A stretch of 64,000 nucleotides of DNA from Sphaerolaimus hirsutus (Eukaryota; Nematoda; Chromadorea; Monhysterida; Sphaerolaimidae). This document shows positions 1 through 9,137 of the stretch, piece by piece; position 1 is the first letter of the stretch; each line of letters opens with the position of its first letter. The notes beneath the pieces were generated by a model, which did no database searches, was not told the origin of the DNA, and was given only the letters and a program-made list of their open reading frames with translations. The DNA is taken from contig OZ038456.1 in assembly GCA_964036195.1 (NCBI GenBank), positions 25,397,792-25,461,791 on the forward strand. The letters run 5' to 3'. The position numbers were made by a program, and so were the translations under genes.

Positions 1-200
1 CGACATGAGCACCAGGTTTACATGAGCACTGGTACAAGGTCAAGAAAACAATGGTTTCTAAAAAATTTAGACTTGACTTTTGTATGCTTTCCTCAGTATT
101 TAAAAGTACCTTCTGCTTTAGTATAAAAAGTCAAAATTTTGAAAGCATATTTATGCTTATGTATTCACTTTCTAAAATACCAGTATTTTAACAACTCTGG
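1..200. repeat. Right end of a CAGAGTTG-type hAT element (truncated by window edge or decay)
   Basis: The stretch ends in TTTTAACAACTCTGG, the same terminus as the elements at 35362-36257, 56367-58878 and 58954-60219. The interior (AAAGTACC, TTTAGTATAAAAAGT) resembles their subterminal AT-rich repeats. I see no matching left end, so it starts outside the window or is decayed. Bases 201-393 hold no recognisable feature apart from a pyrimidine-containing 3' splice-site candidate at 385-393. Confidence 0.5.
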
Positions 201-393
201 TTACATGAGCAGAGGACCTCAACTGTTTTTATGCCACATGTGTTATCGGAATGGTGCTATTAGCAATATTTTGCATTGAAGTGATTTGGCACTGTGCCAT
301 TGTCATGTGTTTGGTGCCCCTTTAGTTTGTGCCTTATGCGACCTAAAGAGCACCAATATAGACTGACTGTATATTTACTGAATGCCTTTACAG

Positions 394-583
394 GATTCTC
401 CAGACTCGCAGATGCGTGGCCGCGCTTGTTGAGAGACACTCGGGCACTCTGAGAGAAATTGTTCATCGCGCAGCCGCAGGTTTAAATGACAAATCAGTCA
501 GGCAGCTGGCAACCTGCCAGCACTTGCAAAAGTTTGTGGCGTTTTGTGAAGGTGTGACAGCAGATGCTCTGGCCATTTTATCA
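394..583 (+). CDS. LRR-protein exon candidate 1
   Basis: The stretch is open in the frame that reads ILQTRRCVAALVERHSGTL and then LNDKSVRQLATCQHLQKF and CEGVTADALAIL. Spaced leucines with DKSV/ADAL helices and Cys resemble the cysteine-containing leucine-rich repeats of F-box/AMN1-type proteins (family assignment is inference). It follows a 3' splice-site-like sequence (TGCCTTTACAG, ending at 393). It ends before GTTGGT at 584, where a 41-bp GT-AG interval (584-624) would join it in frame to the next open stretch. No start codon is visible, so it would be an internal exon. It may be a live gene or a decaying copy; nearby copies of the disrupting repeats favour caution. Confidence 0.45.
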
Positions 584-624
584 GTTGGTTGCATTTTCAT
601 TGTGTTGCAATCATTTTGTCCCAG

Positions 625-755
625 CCCAACGTGTGCAATGTGCCGCAGGATGTGCGCGATACGCTGCAGCACTTGCAATTCCTTTCTGAAGTTTCTGAAA
701 TTGGTTTGACAAGATTGATGCTGAAAGGAGCCCCATGGTGCCTCTCCCAGACCCT
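625..755 (+). CDS. LRR-protein exon candidate 2
   Basis: After the proposed 41-bp intron the frame reads PNVCNVPQDVRDTLQHLQFL and then EVSEIGLTRLMLKGAPW, again with LRR spacing. The 3' end runs directly into the terminal inverted repeat of a hairpin element. Two 5' splice sites are possible: ATG/GTGCCT at 739, or CCT/GTAAAAG at 756. Both leave phase 2 and both restore frame with the acceptor at 1176. What is seen is the open frame and the splice dinucleotides; the intron model is inferred. Without a transcript I cannot exclude that the hairpin simply broke a pseudogene. Confidence 0.45.
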
Positions 756-1167
756 GTAAAAGACCCTGTACAGTGTAAAAAACCCTGTAAAGTGTAAAAG
801 ATCCTGTAAAGTGTAAAAGATCCTGTAAAATGTCATTTGTCATGTAAAAGACCCTGTGAAGTGTCATGTGTCATGTAAAATACCCTGTTAAGTGTCAAAT
901 GTCATGTAAAAGACCCTGTAAAGTGTCATGTGTATCCAAATCTTATTTTACTGTATCCAAATCTTATGTTTTTGTATCCAAATGTTACTTTTTGGCATTA
1001 CATTTGGATAAAAAACATAATATTTGGATACGATAAAAAATGTTTTTGATATGGCACTTTACAGGGTGTTTTACATGACACATGACACGTTACAGGGTCT
1101 TTTACATGACACATGACATTTTACAGGGTTATTTACACTTTACAGGGTCTTTTACAGGGTCTGGGAG
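744..1167. mobile_element. Hairpin element with CTCCCAGACCCTGTAAAA termini (introner-like)
   Basis: The left end (CTCCCAGACCCTGTAAAAGA, from 744) is the reverse complement of the right end (TTTTACAGGGTCTGGGAG, to 1167). The arms are imperfect 18-25 bp tandem units of the type CCTGTAAAGTGTCATGT. The centre (about 940-1045) carries GTATCCAAATCTTATG units in inverted orientation. The terminal repeat itself contains a 5' splice-site-like CT/GTAAAA, and its complement supplies TTTTACAG. Related copies lie at 19764-19908 and 35819-35988. Two further copies are internal parts of the hAT elements at 5937-6953 and 33629-34674. The possible TSD (TGCC) is too short to trust. Confidence 0.7.
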
Positions 1168-1176
1168 TGCCCCCAG

Positions 1177-1300
1177 GCTGCAGCTCACAACACTCAATGT
1201 TCGTGGCAATTTTCATTGCGACGAGGTCATCGATGCGATTGTGCGCGGCGTGCCAGGCTTGCAGCACCTTACATTGGCGTATCTGGTGCCAGTTCCGCAA
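1177..1300 (+). CDS. LRR-protein exon candidate 3
   Basis: This follows an acceptor-like GTGCCCCCAG (ending at 1176). The frame reads LQLTTLNVRGNFHCDEVIDA and then IVRGVPGLQHLTLAYL, two clear leucine-rich repeat cores. It joins exon candidate 2 in frame with either donor proposed there. Its 3' end enters the terminal repeat of the next element (CCAGTTCCGCAAGTGGAG from 1289); a donor CCGCAA/GTGGAG would end the exon at 1300. This is the best LRR-looking segment in the window, but its downstream partner is not cleanly spliced (see 3863-4058). Confidence 0.5.
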
Positions 1301-2694
1301 GTGGAGAAGTGAGAAGTAAAATGGCAACAGCGAAGTGAAATGCACAGCGATTCACCAACGTGCTGACATGTAGTGCGAACATCGAAGCAACATGTAGACA
1401 AGGCATTGTCAACACTTTGTTTCCATCTGTCATTATGTTGTTTCGGCGCTGGGTTTGTGCGCGTCACAATTGCAGCATGCATTAACATGCTGTGGGACGA
1501 TGTTGTCTCCATGTTGAAAATTTTGTCAGCACGTTGGTAGAAATTTTGTCCCCATGTTGGCACTACTTGTCAGCAGGCTGTCTGTGAAAGTATACCCCGT
1601 GGTATACAAGCGTGGTAAACAAGGCGGGAACATCATTTTGTTTATCGCGCAGTATTAATTATTTGCGCGGTTTTGTTTACATTGGATCACGCTACCGCGA
1701 CACATTACGGGTTATGCTGGGTGTGCGCAACAGGGGTCAAATCATAAAGCGCGATACTTGAGTTTACTAACACGCAGTATTTGGGGCATATCGTGCGACA
1801 TACTTTTGTCATACCACGATGAAATTGTTTTTATCGGGTTAAGCGTGGTATAACTTCACAAAACCAGAGTAAAATCGTGGGTGGCGGAAGCGGTATTTTG
1901 TAAATGGTGGTAAGTGGTAAGAATAATGTAAATGATATTGTGAAGAGAAAAATAATTGCGGTATTTTCAGCTGGGGTATTTTCAGCTGGCGCCGACAAAA
2001 TCTGTTTCCCATATGGCGCCGTTAAATCCGGATCTTGGCGCTGAGCCAATCAACCAAATGCATTCTGGCCGATCAAACTTATCGGTCCAGATTTTGATCT
2101 ATTGTGATGCAAGAAAAACGCTTGCATCACATCAAACAGATTTTATCGGTGCTGGGCACTCCAAAATTATGCAAGCACCCTGCTGATTTCCTATCTGCGC
2201 GGCGGGATTAGTGGCACGCATGCACGCATTGAAGTATTTACGCCACTGCGAAGCCAAAATTCAGTTGTCACCAAATTTTTTCCAGCAGTTTTGCTGCGCG
2301 TTGGTGGCGCGGCGGCGCGGGTGGCGGTCTGATTTATTGTGCCTATTGTTTAACATGTAAAATATTTATTTATCATTTTCTGTTGGGCATCATCGTTTTT
2401 CTGGCAATTTTTGTCATTTTGGCGCAGAAATTCATTGGGCCAGCGCGCTAGGGATTTTATGGGTGCACCGCGGTGCATTTTGCGGTTTTTAGTTTTTTTT
2501 CAGTGGAAATTGGACCTGGCAATGGGTCGCTGGCATTTGCCTTTAGTCTACGACGCACAGCATTGATGTGCATTATTTTTTTGGTGCATTGGCTTTCTCA
2601 TTGAATTAAGTATGTCACTAGACACTTTTTCTTAGATACAGTTTATCTCATCACACACACCAACAAAAAACTTCCTTTTTCCATTTTGGTTCTA

Positions 2695-3087
2695 CATGGT
2701 CGGGCTGAAAAGTGCTCGTCATTCGTGCTAGGAGTGAGGTTGTGTGAAAACTCAAAACACCTGATATCTTAACCTGTCAAAATTTTATGACCGTAGCTTA
2801 TACTCCGGTTACTTTACACCCTGCACACGTGGTTCCCGCTGGAAGCGTGCCAACGATGGTTAACGCGTGCGAGTTTCATAAAAAATGACAAAATTGATTG
2901 TATTTATAATGTTATTAACTAACATATTCACATCGATGATTTTTTACGGAAATCGCATGATTTTAAAATCATTGGCACGCTTCCAACACGAGACATAAAT
3001 CAGTGCGAGGGCAGAGTATCATGTCCGCCTAGTATACCTCTAGCGCAAATGGCGAGCACTGCCCAGGGACTTTTCAGCCCGACCATG
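2695..3087. mobile_element. TA-flanked MITE, CATGGTCGGGCTGAAAAGT termini
   Basis: CATGGTCGGGCTGAAAAGT at the left and ACTTTTCAGCCCGACCATG at the right are perfect inverted repeats of 19 bp, each bordered by TA (2693-2694 and 3088-3089). That is the signature of a Tc1/mariner-type miniature element. A second inverted-repeat element (2799-3036) sits inside it. Confidence 0.75.
2799..3036. repeat. TATACTCCGG...CCGCCGAGTATA-type element, copy 1
   Basis: The sequence runs from TATACTCCGGTTACTTTACA to TGTCCGCCTAGTATA and contains GCTGGAAGCGTGCC, mirrored later by GGCACGCTTCC. A second copy with the same order is at 30982-31230, so this is a discrete short repeat. Its TATACTC ends resemble those of the TAAACTCGGC family (4583-5149). 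Confidence 0.6.
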
Positions 3088-3862
3088 TATAAGTAGTTTT
3101 GTGTGACTTTATTCATCAAAATATGGTAAACATTCTCTGAAACTTCAGAGTAGGATATTCACTTCAAAACTCTGGTAGTAATTTGTTTTTTATTGTCGCC
3201 ATCTATCATTTTCATAAAACTACCTAAATACAAAATATTTATATTTTTGTTTTTATTTTTATAAGATTAGGTAATACTTTTGATTATGTATACTTTTCAT
3301 AAGTTTGGTACTTTGAATCTAATCAGAGCTGTATTTTTGTAAATTAACGTGGTATATAACCTCCGTTCCGCACGTTCTGGTCATTTTTTTCAAATCGGTC
3401 TGTGGGATACATTTTTGTTGCGCGCGCATCCAATACATGTCTTGCCTTATAATGAGGTAAACAAATATGTATCGCCCGCCTGTTGCGTGTTTTTTGCAAC
3501 ATCGATTTTTTTGCACGCGCTCATTTGCGGGTTAGACGGGTGAGGTATCAATTGCAGGTGACCTCTTATAATGTAATAAAACAATTGGCGTGTGTTGCGC
3601 GGGGTACAGCTGCAAAAATAAGCGTGGTACGTGGTATACCGAAAAGTGCGGGATCTCGCGGACAGCCTGCTTGTCAGCACGTTGGTGAATCGCTGTGATG
3701 GCAAGAAAAGTGGCAAAAGCAAAGTAAAATAAAAAAAGTAACAGATAATTTCACTTCGCTTTTGCCATTTCACTTCTCAATTCACTTCACTTTTGCCATT
3801 TCATATCACTTTTGCCATTTCACTTCACTTTTGCCATTTCACTTCTCACTCCTGCACTTGCG

Positions 3863-4058
3863 GAACTGGCCCCTGGATTGTCTGAGTGACGAATCAGTGC
3901 ACACTTTGGTTGTGGCACTGCCGCGGGTGGTCAGCTTGGACATCAAATGCTGTCGACTCACAGCAGATTTGCAGTTGACTGCGCTGGAATCTGTGCCAAG
4001 TGACAACTGGAAGCAGCTGCGACACATTCGTCTGGGCTGTTTGGTGTGTGCTAGTGGC
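3863..4058 (+). pseudogene. LRR-like coding fragment (exon candidate 4, splice site unclear)
   Basis: The open frame reads NWPLDCLSDESVHTLVVALP and then RVVSLDIKCCRLTADLQLTA and NWKQLRHIRLGCLVCASG. This is LRR sequence of the same type as candidate 3 and a natural continuation of LQHLTLAYL. No AG acceptor lies at the element/exon junction near 3869 (the related copy at 10431 has TTGCAG where this copy has TTGCGG). The exon may therefore have lost its splice site. The right end enters another element remnant (GGTTCCGC at 4059). I call it a probable pseudogene fragment, with a live exon as the alternative. Confidence 0.4.
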
Positions 4059-4072
4059 GGTTCCGCCAGTGG

Positions 4073-4441
4073 CAGGGGTTTAGTCCCCAAATCCGCCAGA
4101 TATCTATCTACACCGGAGGCAAAATTTTCAGCTATCTATCCCCAAATCATCAAAATTTTGGCCTTATTGCTTATTTTCGGCTATTTTTTATACAATATGT
4201 ATTTACTTATATTTATATAGGTACTTATTTTTAGCTGTTTTTCATCTACTTTTAGCGTTTTTTCCCCTTTTCTTCCGTTTATACCTTGGAAAAGCCTATA
4301 TATTGAACCCCCGCGATGCCCCCAACCCCCCCCCCCCCCCGAACCCCTCTCCAAAAAAATTGTTCAGCTATCTATCCCTCCGGAGGAGCGATTTGCTATC
4401 TACATGAACCCCCGCGGGGGTCCAAATCTACAAAACCCCTG
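4073..4441. mobile_element. hAT-type MITE, CAGGGGTTT...AAACCCCTG, copy 1
   Basis: The termini are CAGGGGTTTAG and CAAAACCCCTG. The flanking 8-mers GCCAGTGG (4065-4072) and GCAAGTGT (4442-4449) agree at 6 of 8 positions, consistent with an aged hAT duplication. The interior repeats AGCTATCTATCCC and CTCCGGAGGAGCGATTTGCTATCTA, shared with the better-preserved copy at 59255-59741. It landed in the remnant of the CAAGTGGAGAAG element. Confidence 0.75.
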
Positions 4442-4582
4442 GCAAGTGTAGAAGTCAAAAACCATTTGAGAAGTCAAAAGTGAAGTAAAATGAGAAGTAA
4501 AAAGTCAACTTCTCCCTTCGCTTTTGACTGTTTACATCTCATTTTACTTTGCTTGCGATTTGACTTCCATTTCATTCCCACC

Positions 4583-5149
4583 TAAACTCGGCAGACATGA
4601 AACGAATCAGCCTTCCTTCTGTTATGTGCGAGTAAGATATGTCTCAAATTTGAATTTGAACGGACGGATTCCGTTCAATTCGCAGTTTATTTAAACTGAT
4701 TGAACTTTCAAATGTCAAAAATAAATGGATTAAGCACAGATATAAAAATACACATGCGGAAAGCTAGATATCTCGCTCAAACAGTGCAAATGAATTCCTA
4801 AAAAGCACAAATGTGATAGATATCCAGTATTTTAATTTGGCACACGTGAAATGAGATGAAAGACGCAGGATTTACGTTTGCGTTACTCCTTACGTCTGTG
4901 GGATACAATTAAGCAACTGGAAATGATCGCAAATGTGTCGACTAGTGGATGGGCCGCCATTTGCGATCATTTCCGGTAGATTTACAGCGATAATCAGTGA
5001 CGTGAACCTGCGTTTTCCGCTCTCATTTGTCTGAAACGCAGAGCGACTTGGACGTGGGCCAAATTCACATGTGACCCTATCATTGGTTTATACCGCACTC
5101 GTACAAAAATTCCTTAGACCATTGACTTCCATAATGTCCGCCGAGTTTA
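4583..5149. mobile_element. TAAACTCGGCAGACAT inverted-repeat element, copy 1
   Basis: The left end TAAACTCGGCAGACATGAAA is mirrored by the right end ATAATGTCCGCCGAGTTTA. The core contains an inner dyad around ATGCAATTAAGC and TTTGCGATCATTTCC. Copies with the same architecture lie at 15049-15579 and 53008-53531. There is no coding capacity. A TA or TTA-type target preference is possible, but the duplication is unclear. Bases 5150-5366 show nothing recognisable. Confidence 0.7.
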
Positions 5150-5936
5150 TCTATGCTTTTCGACTCCTCTAATTGCAGAACTGATCTGTGCTTTATTCTC
5201 TCTTTCAAAAGCAGTTTCTTTGTCAGCCATTGTCAATGTTGGGTCATAACATTTACAATTTTGTTGATGTGAAAGTAAAATTTTAAATGGAAATTATTTG
5301 GGATGCTATAGATGATTGATGATACCTATATATGATAACAATATTTCGTTCCCAATATTTGTATTACCGTATTTCTTCTAATAGAAGGCCGGGTCTCCAA
5401 TAGAAGTGCGTCCCCAATAGAAGGCGCACTTCTGTGACTATTTTTTGGTCACGAAATAAATAGAATGGCGGTCTCTAATAAACTGCGTTCGGATCAGGTC
5501 CGGCAGTCATTTTTCGAAATTACTGCTGATGCCGTATCTCCCACTATGGTGGGAGTTAAGATGTCAAATTTTGGGAGGATGTAGAGCACATCCACCCCCT
5601 ACTATATACTAACCAGGGGGCGCCCGCGACCTGCCTAAGTGTCAGTCGCCCTATATGTGGAATTTTTTTCAAGATTTTCTTTGTCCGCATCAAGTCCGGC
5701 ACCCAGTGGATTTCGACCACTTCGGGTGCCGCCACTCCATAAATGCGGGCATATGAACCTGAAACGTTGTAGCCGTATATAGCCGACACCCCCCCCCCTA
5801 TTGTACACTGCGGGGTGGGCACCAGCAACCCACCAAAGTGTCGCTCGCTTCGATTTTCTCTCTTCTATTTCTGTTTGCCACCAGTTGAATATTTTGAAGA
5901 TATTTACACTAAAAACTGTGATTCCGTAATTATGAC

Positions 5937-6953
5937 CAGGGTTGGTTTTATAAAAATCATTTGTATACAAATTGTATAAAAATTGTATAAAAATGTATTT
6001 TATTTTTATTATATTCTTGTTTCATTTTATTTTTTTTTATTTTATTCCAAAAAAATAATAAAATAATAAAATGGACCATTTTACAAAAATTTTACAGAAA
6101 TTTTACAAAAAATCAGAATCTTGCATCCAAGGTCAGAAAAATGTGATAATTAGACCAAAACATGAAAAATGTGTGGCAAATTTTTCCATTACTTTGCAAA
6201 AGTTGCATGCAGTAGGTATTCTTAGCTAGTTGCAAGTGTTAAGTTACAATTATGGATAAGAATGGTTTGCATTTTCAGTAGAAGGCTTACTGGAGTGTGC
6301 TGGGCGCATTTGTAAAACATCATGCAAAGTGTCAATTGTCATGACAAATGTAGTAAAGAGTCAATTGGCATCTCAAATGTCAAGCAAAGTATAATTGTCA
6401 TGACAAATGTCGTGCAGAGTGTAAATTGTGTATCTGAATATTGTGTTTTGGTAACCAAACCTTATATTTTGGTATCCAAATCTTATGTTTTTGTATCCAA
6501 ATGTTCACATCAGATTTGGTTACAAAAACAACACGATTTGGATACAAAAGATAAGATTTGGATACAATTTGTTTTACAGTTTCCACTTTAATTTATATTT
6601 GTCATGACAATTGAAACTTTACTTAACATTTTCATGAAAATTGACACTTTCCATTCCATTTCATATGACATTTTGACACTTTACATGGCTTGGGACTGCC
6701 CCAGCTCCGCGAATGAACAGGTTGAACTATAAACAACAGAAAATTTTTTTACAAAAAATATGAATTTTTATACAATTTCTACAAAAATATGAATTTGTAT
6801 ACAATTTTACAAAATTTTACAAAAATTTGAATTTTTATACAATTTTTATTTTTATTTTGAAGTTTTCCATTTTATTTTATTTTATTTTATTCTTCAATTT
6901 TGCATTTTATTTTTATTTTATTTTTATTCTTTTCTGAGATTTTGCCAACCCTG
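5937..6953. mobile_element. hAT-type non-autonomous element, CAGGGTTGG termini, copy 1
   Basis: CAGGGTTGG (5937) and CCAACCCTG (6953) are flanked by a perfect 8-bp TSD, ATTATGAC (5929-5936 and 6954-6961). The ends are AT-rich (TTTTATTTTATT, ACAATTTTTATAC). The centre (about 6320-6700) is a hairpin of TGTCATGACAAATGT and GTATCCAAATCTTATG units. The copy at 33629-34674 has the same structure, so that hairpin belongs to the family rather than being a separate insertion. There is no transposase ORF. Confidence 0.9.
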
Positions 6954-7030
6954 ATTATGACTATTCCGCAGTACCATACCATACTGTGCAATACAGTGGA
7001 ATATCCTGTTCAGCACTGCTGAACGACAAC

Positions 7031-7408
7031 CACAGCAAAAAATGTGGATGCGCGGTGAAGCGTCGGGAAGTGTCTTCACGCCAGACACCTCCCGAACACT
7101 TCACCAAGCTCCCAGCGCTTCCATACACATCACGAAAATCTGCGTGAAGGCACTTCACGCATCTGAATATGGCGCTCCCACGCAAATGTATACGCGGGGG
7201 AAGCGTGTGGAAGCGCCAGCGCCGGGAAGTGTCTTCCACATGTTTGGATGCGCGTGAAGCGCGTGGTGAAGATAGGTGAAGCGTGTGGAAGACACTTCAC
7301 CCAGAATCTCGTGATGTTGGTGGAAGCGTGTGGAAGCGTGTGGAAGCGCGCCGCTTCACGCGCATCCAGCCCGCTTCCACACGCATCACGGATCCATTTT
7401 TTGCTGTG
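7031..7408. mobile_element. CACAGCAAAAAATG element with GAAGCGTGTGGAAGCG repeats, copy 1
   Basis: The termini CACAGCAAAAAATG and CATTTTTTGCTGTG are inverted. The body consists of alternating GTGAAGCG, GTGTGGAAGCG and GAAGTGTCTTCAC units on both strands, making many local dyads. A second copy with the same ends is at 31342-31676. No convincing TSD. Confidence 0.75.
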
Positions 7409-7452
7409 AACACCACAACCCGCCTAGAGTCGCATACCAAAAATGCACTTTA

Positions 7453-7778
7453 AATCAATTTTTTGTTCAACACTTTTAAAGTTGGTTTAGGATGCCCTCT
7501 ATGGGAGGGTTCAAGGTATCAAATAGTGTAAAACACCATACCCCAAAAATGCCCCTCTAACGAATTTTAATGGGGGTGAATGTCATGACGTCACTTATGA
7601 CTCAATTTTGTACCGTAATGACATCATAAGTGAGGTCATTGCATTTACCCCCATTAAAATTCTTCAGTGAGGCATTTTTGGAGTAAGGTTGTTTACGCCA
7701 TTTTACACCTTAAACCCTCCCCTAGAGGGCATCCTAAACTGACTTTTCAAGTGTCAAAGAAAAAATTGATTTTTTTAT
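7453..7778. repeat. Foldback repeat with roughly 150-bp arms
   Basis: AAATCAATTTTTTG then CACTTTTAAAGTTGGTTTAG and GATGCCCTCTATGGGAGGGT on the left is mirrored by AACCCTCCCCTAGAGGGCAT and CCTAAACTGACTTTTCAAGTG on the right. The loop is near 7600-7630 (TGACGTCACTTATGAC / GACATCATAAGTGAGGTCA). There is no coding potential. It could form a strong hairpin RNA if transcribed. Confidence 0.65.
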
Positions 7779-8487
7779 GTTACTGGAGGGGGTCGGTCGG
7801 TCCAGAGTTCCTGTGAAACAGTGCTGGAAAAGAAATTTCAGCACATGGTATGGTGTACTACAGTGCTGTTATATTGAAAAATGAATTGTCCATTGCCCAC
7901 TTTTTTGAAAGGGCAAATGGGTGCCGGACATGATGCGGACACCGCTTTAGATGGATTAGGTGCTTTTGGCTGGCCGCTGACACTCGCAGTACTGTACAGT
8001 GTGGTGGGATGTCAGTTATGTCACCACCAAGTTCCAACTTCATTGCGCCCACCTATCTAGAGGTCCGGCACCCAAAGTGGCACAAATCCACTGGGTGCCG
8101 GACTTGACGCGGACAGCGAAAATCGAGAAAAAATTTTTGCCAATGCGGCGATCCTACATCGGGGGTCGCCGGTGCCCCCAAATTGGTAAATAGTCGAGGG
8201 GGAATGTCGACTATAGTTCCCCCAAACTAAAGGTTTATACGACCCCCATAGCGGGAGGTCCAGCGTCAGTTGTGAGTTTGTCAACTGACTGCCGGACTTG
8301 ATCCGAACGCAGTTTAGAAGGGTCGTAGGGAAACTGCTGGAATTGTGCAAAATAAGCGAAAAATGACTGTCGATGCTGTTACTGTTCTCGTGGCATTGAT
8401 TTATTGTCATTTTCAGATCAAACATTGAATGAATTGTTTGAATTCTATGAATCATAACTTGACAATCAATGAAAACTGTGACGTAAC

Positions 8488-8663
8488 TAGTGATGGGAAA
8501 AGTGCCAGGACTTTGGCGCCAAGCGCCAGAACCGCCATTGCACTTTTTCGATCCCCAGCGCCAAGCGCCAATGGCGCCAGATCAAAATAGCTCCAAGCGC
8601 CATGGCGCTTTTTCCTTTGGCGCTAGCGCCAGGCGCCAGCGCCATGGCGCTTTTCCATCACTA
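8488..8663. mobile_element. GGCGCC-hairpin hAT-type MITE, copy 1
   Basis: TAGTGATGGGAAAAGTGCCA at the left mirrors TGGCGCTTTTCCATCACTA at the right, flanked by a perfect 8-bp TSD GACGTAAC (8480-8487 and 8664-8671). The interior is almost wholly (T)GGCGCCA and CCAAGCGCCA units. The TSD fixes the element limits and places this odd GC-palindromic repeat among hAT-type elements. Other copies are at 10885-10965, 12537-13720, 14866-15043, 37625-37946 and 57270-57357. Confidence 0.88.
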
Positions 8664-8796
8664 GACGTAACACTTTCAAAAACTTTGGCAGAACTTGCAA
8701 ATAATGTCTGATAAAGTGATGGAAAAAATAGAAGGGCGGGTAAAACAGTTGGCGAAAACAATAGAAGGGCGCCCTTCTATTAGAACAAATACGGTA

Positions 8797-9135
8797 CCTA
8801 TATTTTTATACTATCAATTAATTGATGCAGCGCGATCGGAGAGGCATATTGGCAGATGCTCTCAATGCACTCCGCTCCAGGATTTCATTGCAGATTACAA
8901 CCATTAGTCAAGGAAAGTAAAAAGTCAGAATGGATTTTGTTGCGAGTTCGATATTGATCCTGTAATTTTGCCAATGTTGTTGAATGTGAGTTCTCTGTGT
9001 ACTTTTAATTGTTGCGATTTTTCCACCAGGGACCAAATTCAATTGAAATGTGAGTCACACAGTATCACACAACCTTCGGGTTGGCGTAAACAGTATTTAA
9101 AATGATAGGTCGCGAGGTATTATCCAAATCTGTAG
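8797..9135. other. Unassigned stretch
   Basis: Between the foldback element and the next MITE I see no ORF with protein-like composition, no inverted repeat and no RNA gene. It is probably unique intergenic or intronic sequence. Confidence 0.4.
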
Positions 9136-9137
9136 TA

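Larger units (their letters stand above)
1343..3697. repeat. Nested 26-bp inverted repeat pair
   Basis: Bases 1343-1368 (CACAGCGATTCACCAACGTG then CTGACA) are an exact reverse complement of 3672-3697. Just inside, GCAGGCTGTC (1571-1580) mirrors GACAGCCTGC (3661-3670), with about 195 bp of extra sequence (1369-1563) on the left arm. The interior contains repeated GTGGTATAC-type motifs (1590-1850, 3350-3640) and GC-rich sequence. The short ORFs are not conserved-looking, so this is probably a non-autonomous element body. Confidence 0.55.
1289..3869. mobile_element. Composite inverted-repeat element, CCAGTTCCGCAAGTGGAGAA termini
   Basis: The left end at 1289 (CCAGTTCCGCAAGTGGAG) matches in reverse complement the right end at about 3851-3869 (CACTTGCGGAACTGG). 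Subterminal (T)GCCATTTCACTTCTC units occur on both sides. It splits the LRR-like coding sequence. A second complete copy is at 9673-10438, a right-end copy at 17500-19007, and probable left-end remnants at 4059-4070 plus 4442-4560. The interior holds further nested inverted repeats (1343-3697, 2695-3087). There is no transposase ORF, and no TSD can be read with confidence. Confidence 0.65.
5367..8794. mobile_element. 3.4-kb foldback element with CCGTATTTCTTCTAATAGAA ends, hosting nested insertions
   Basis: It is bordered by TA (5365-5366; 8795-8796). CCGTATTTCTTCTAATAGAA at the left mirrors TTCTATTAGAACAAATACGG at the right. Inner arm segments are also mirrored: GGATCAGGTCCGGCAGTCA (left, about 5494) with GACTGCCGGACTTGATCC (right, about 8288), and CATCAAGTCCGGCACCCAG (left) with TGGGTGCCGGACTTGACG (right). 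It therefore has long, drifted arms around a centre that received other elements (5937-6953, 7031-7408, 7453-7778, 8488-8663). The TA flank and CCGTATT ends link it to the smaller CCGTATTTCCTCG family. No transposase is visible. Confidence 0.65.

Noticed and set aside
7485-7745. CRE-like TGACGTCA at the foldback centre as a promoter
   Set aside because: It lies in the loop of an inverted repeat; no gene start nearby supports regulation.
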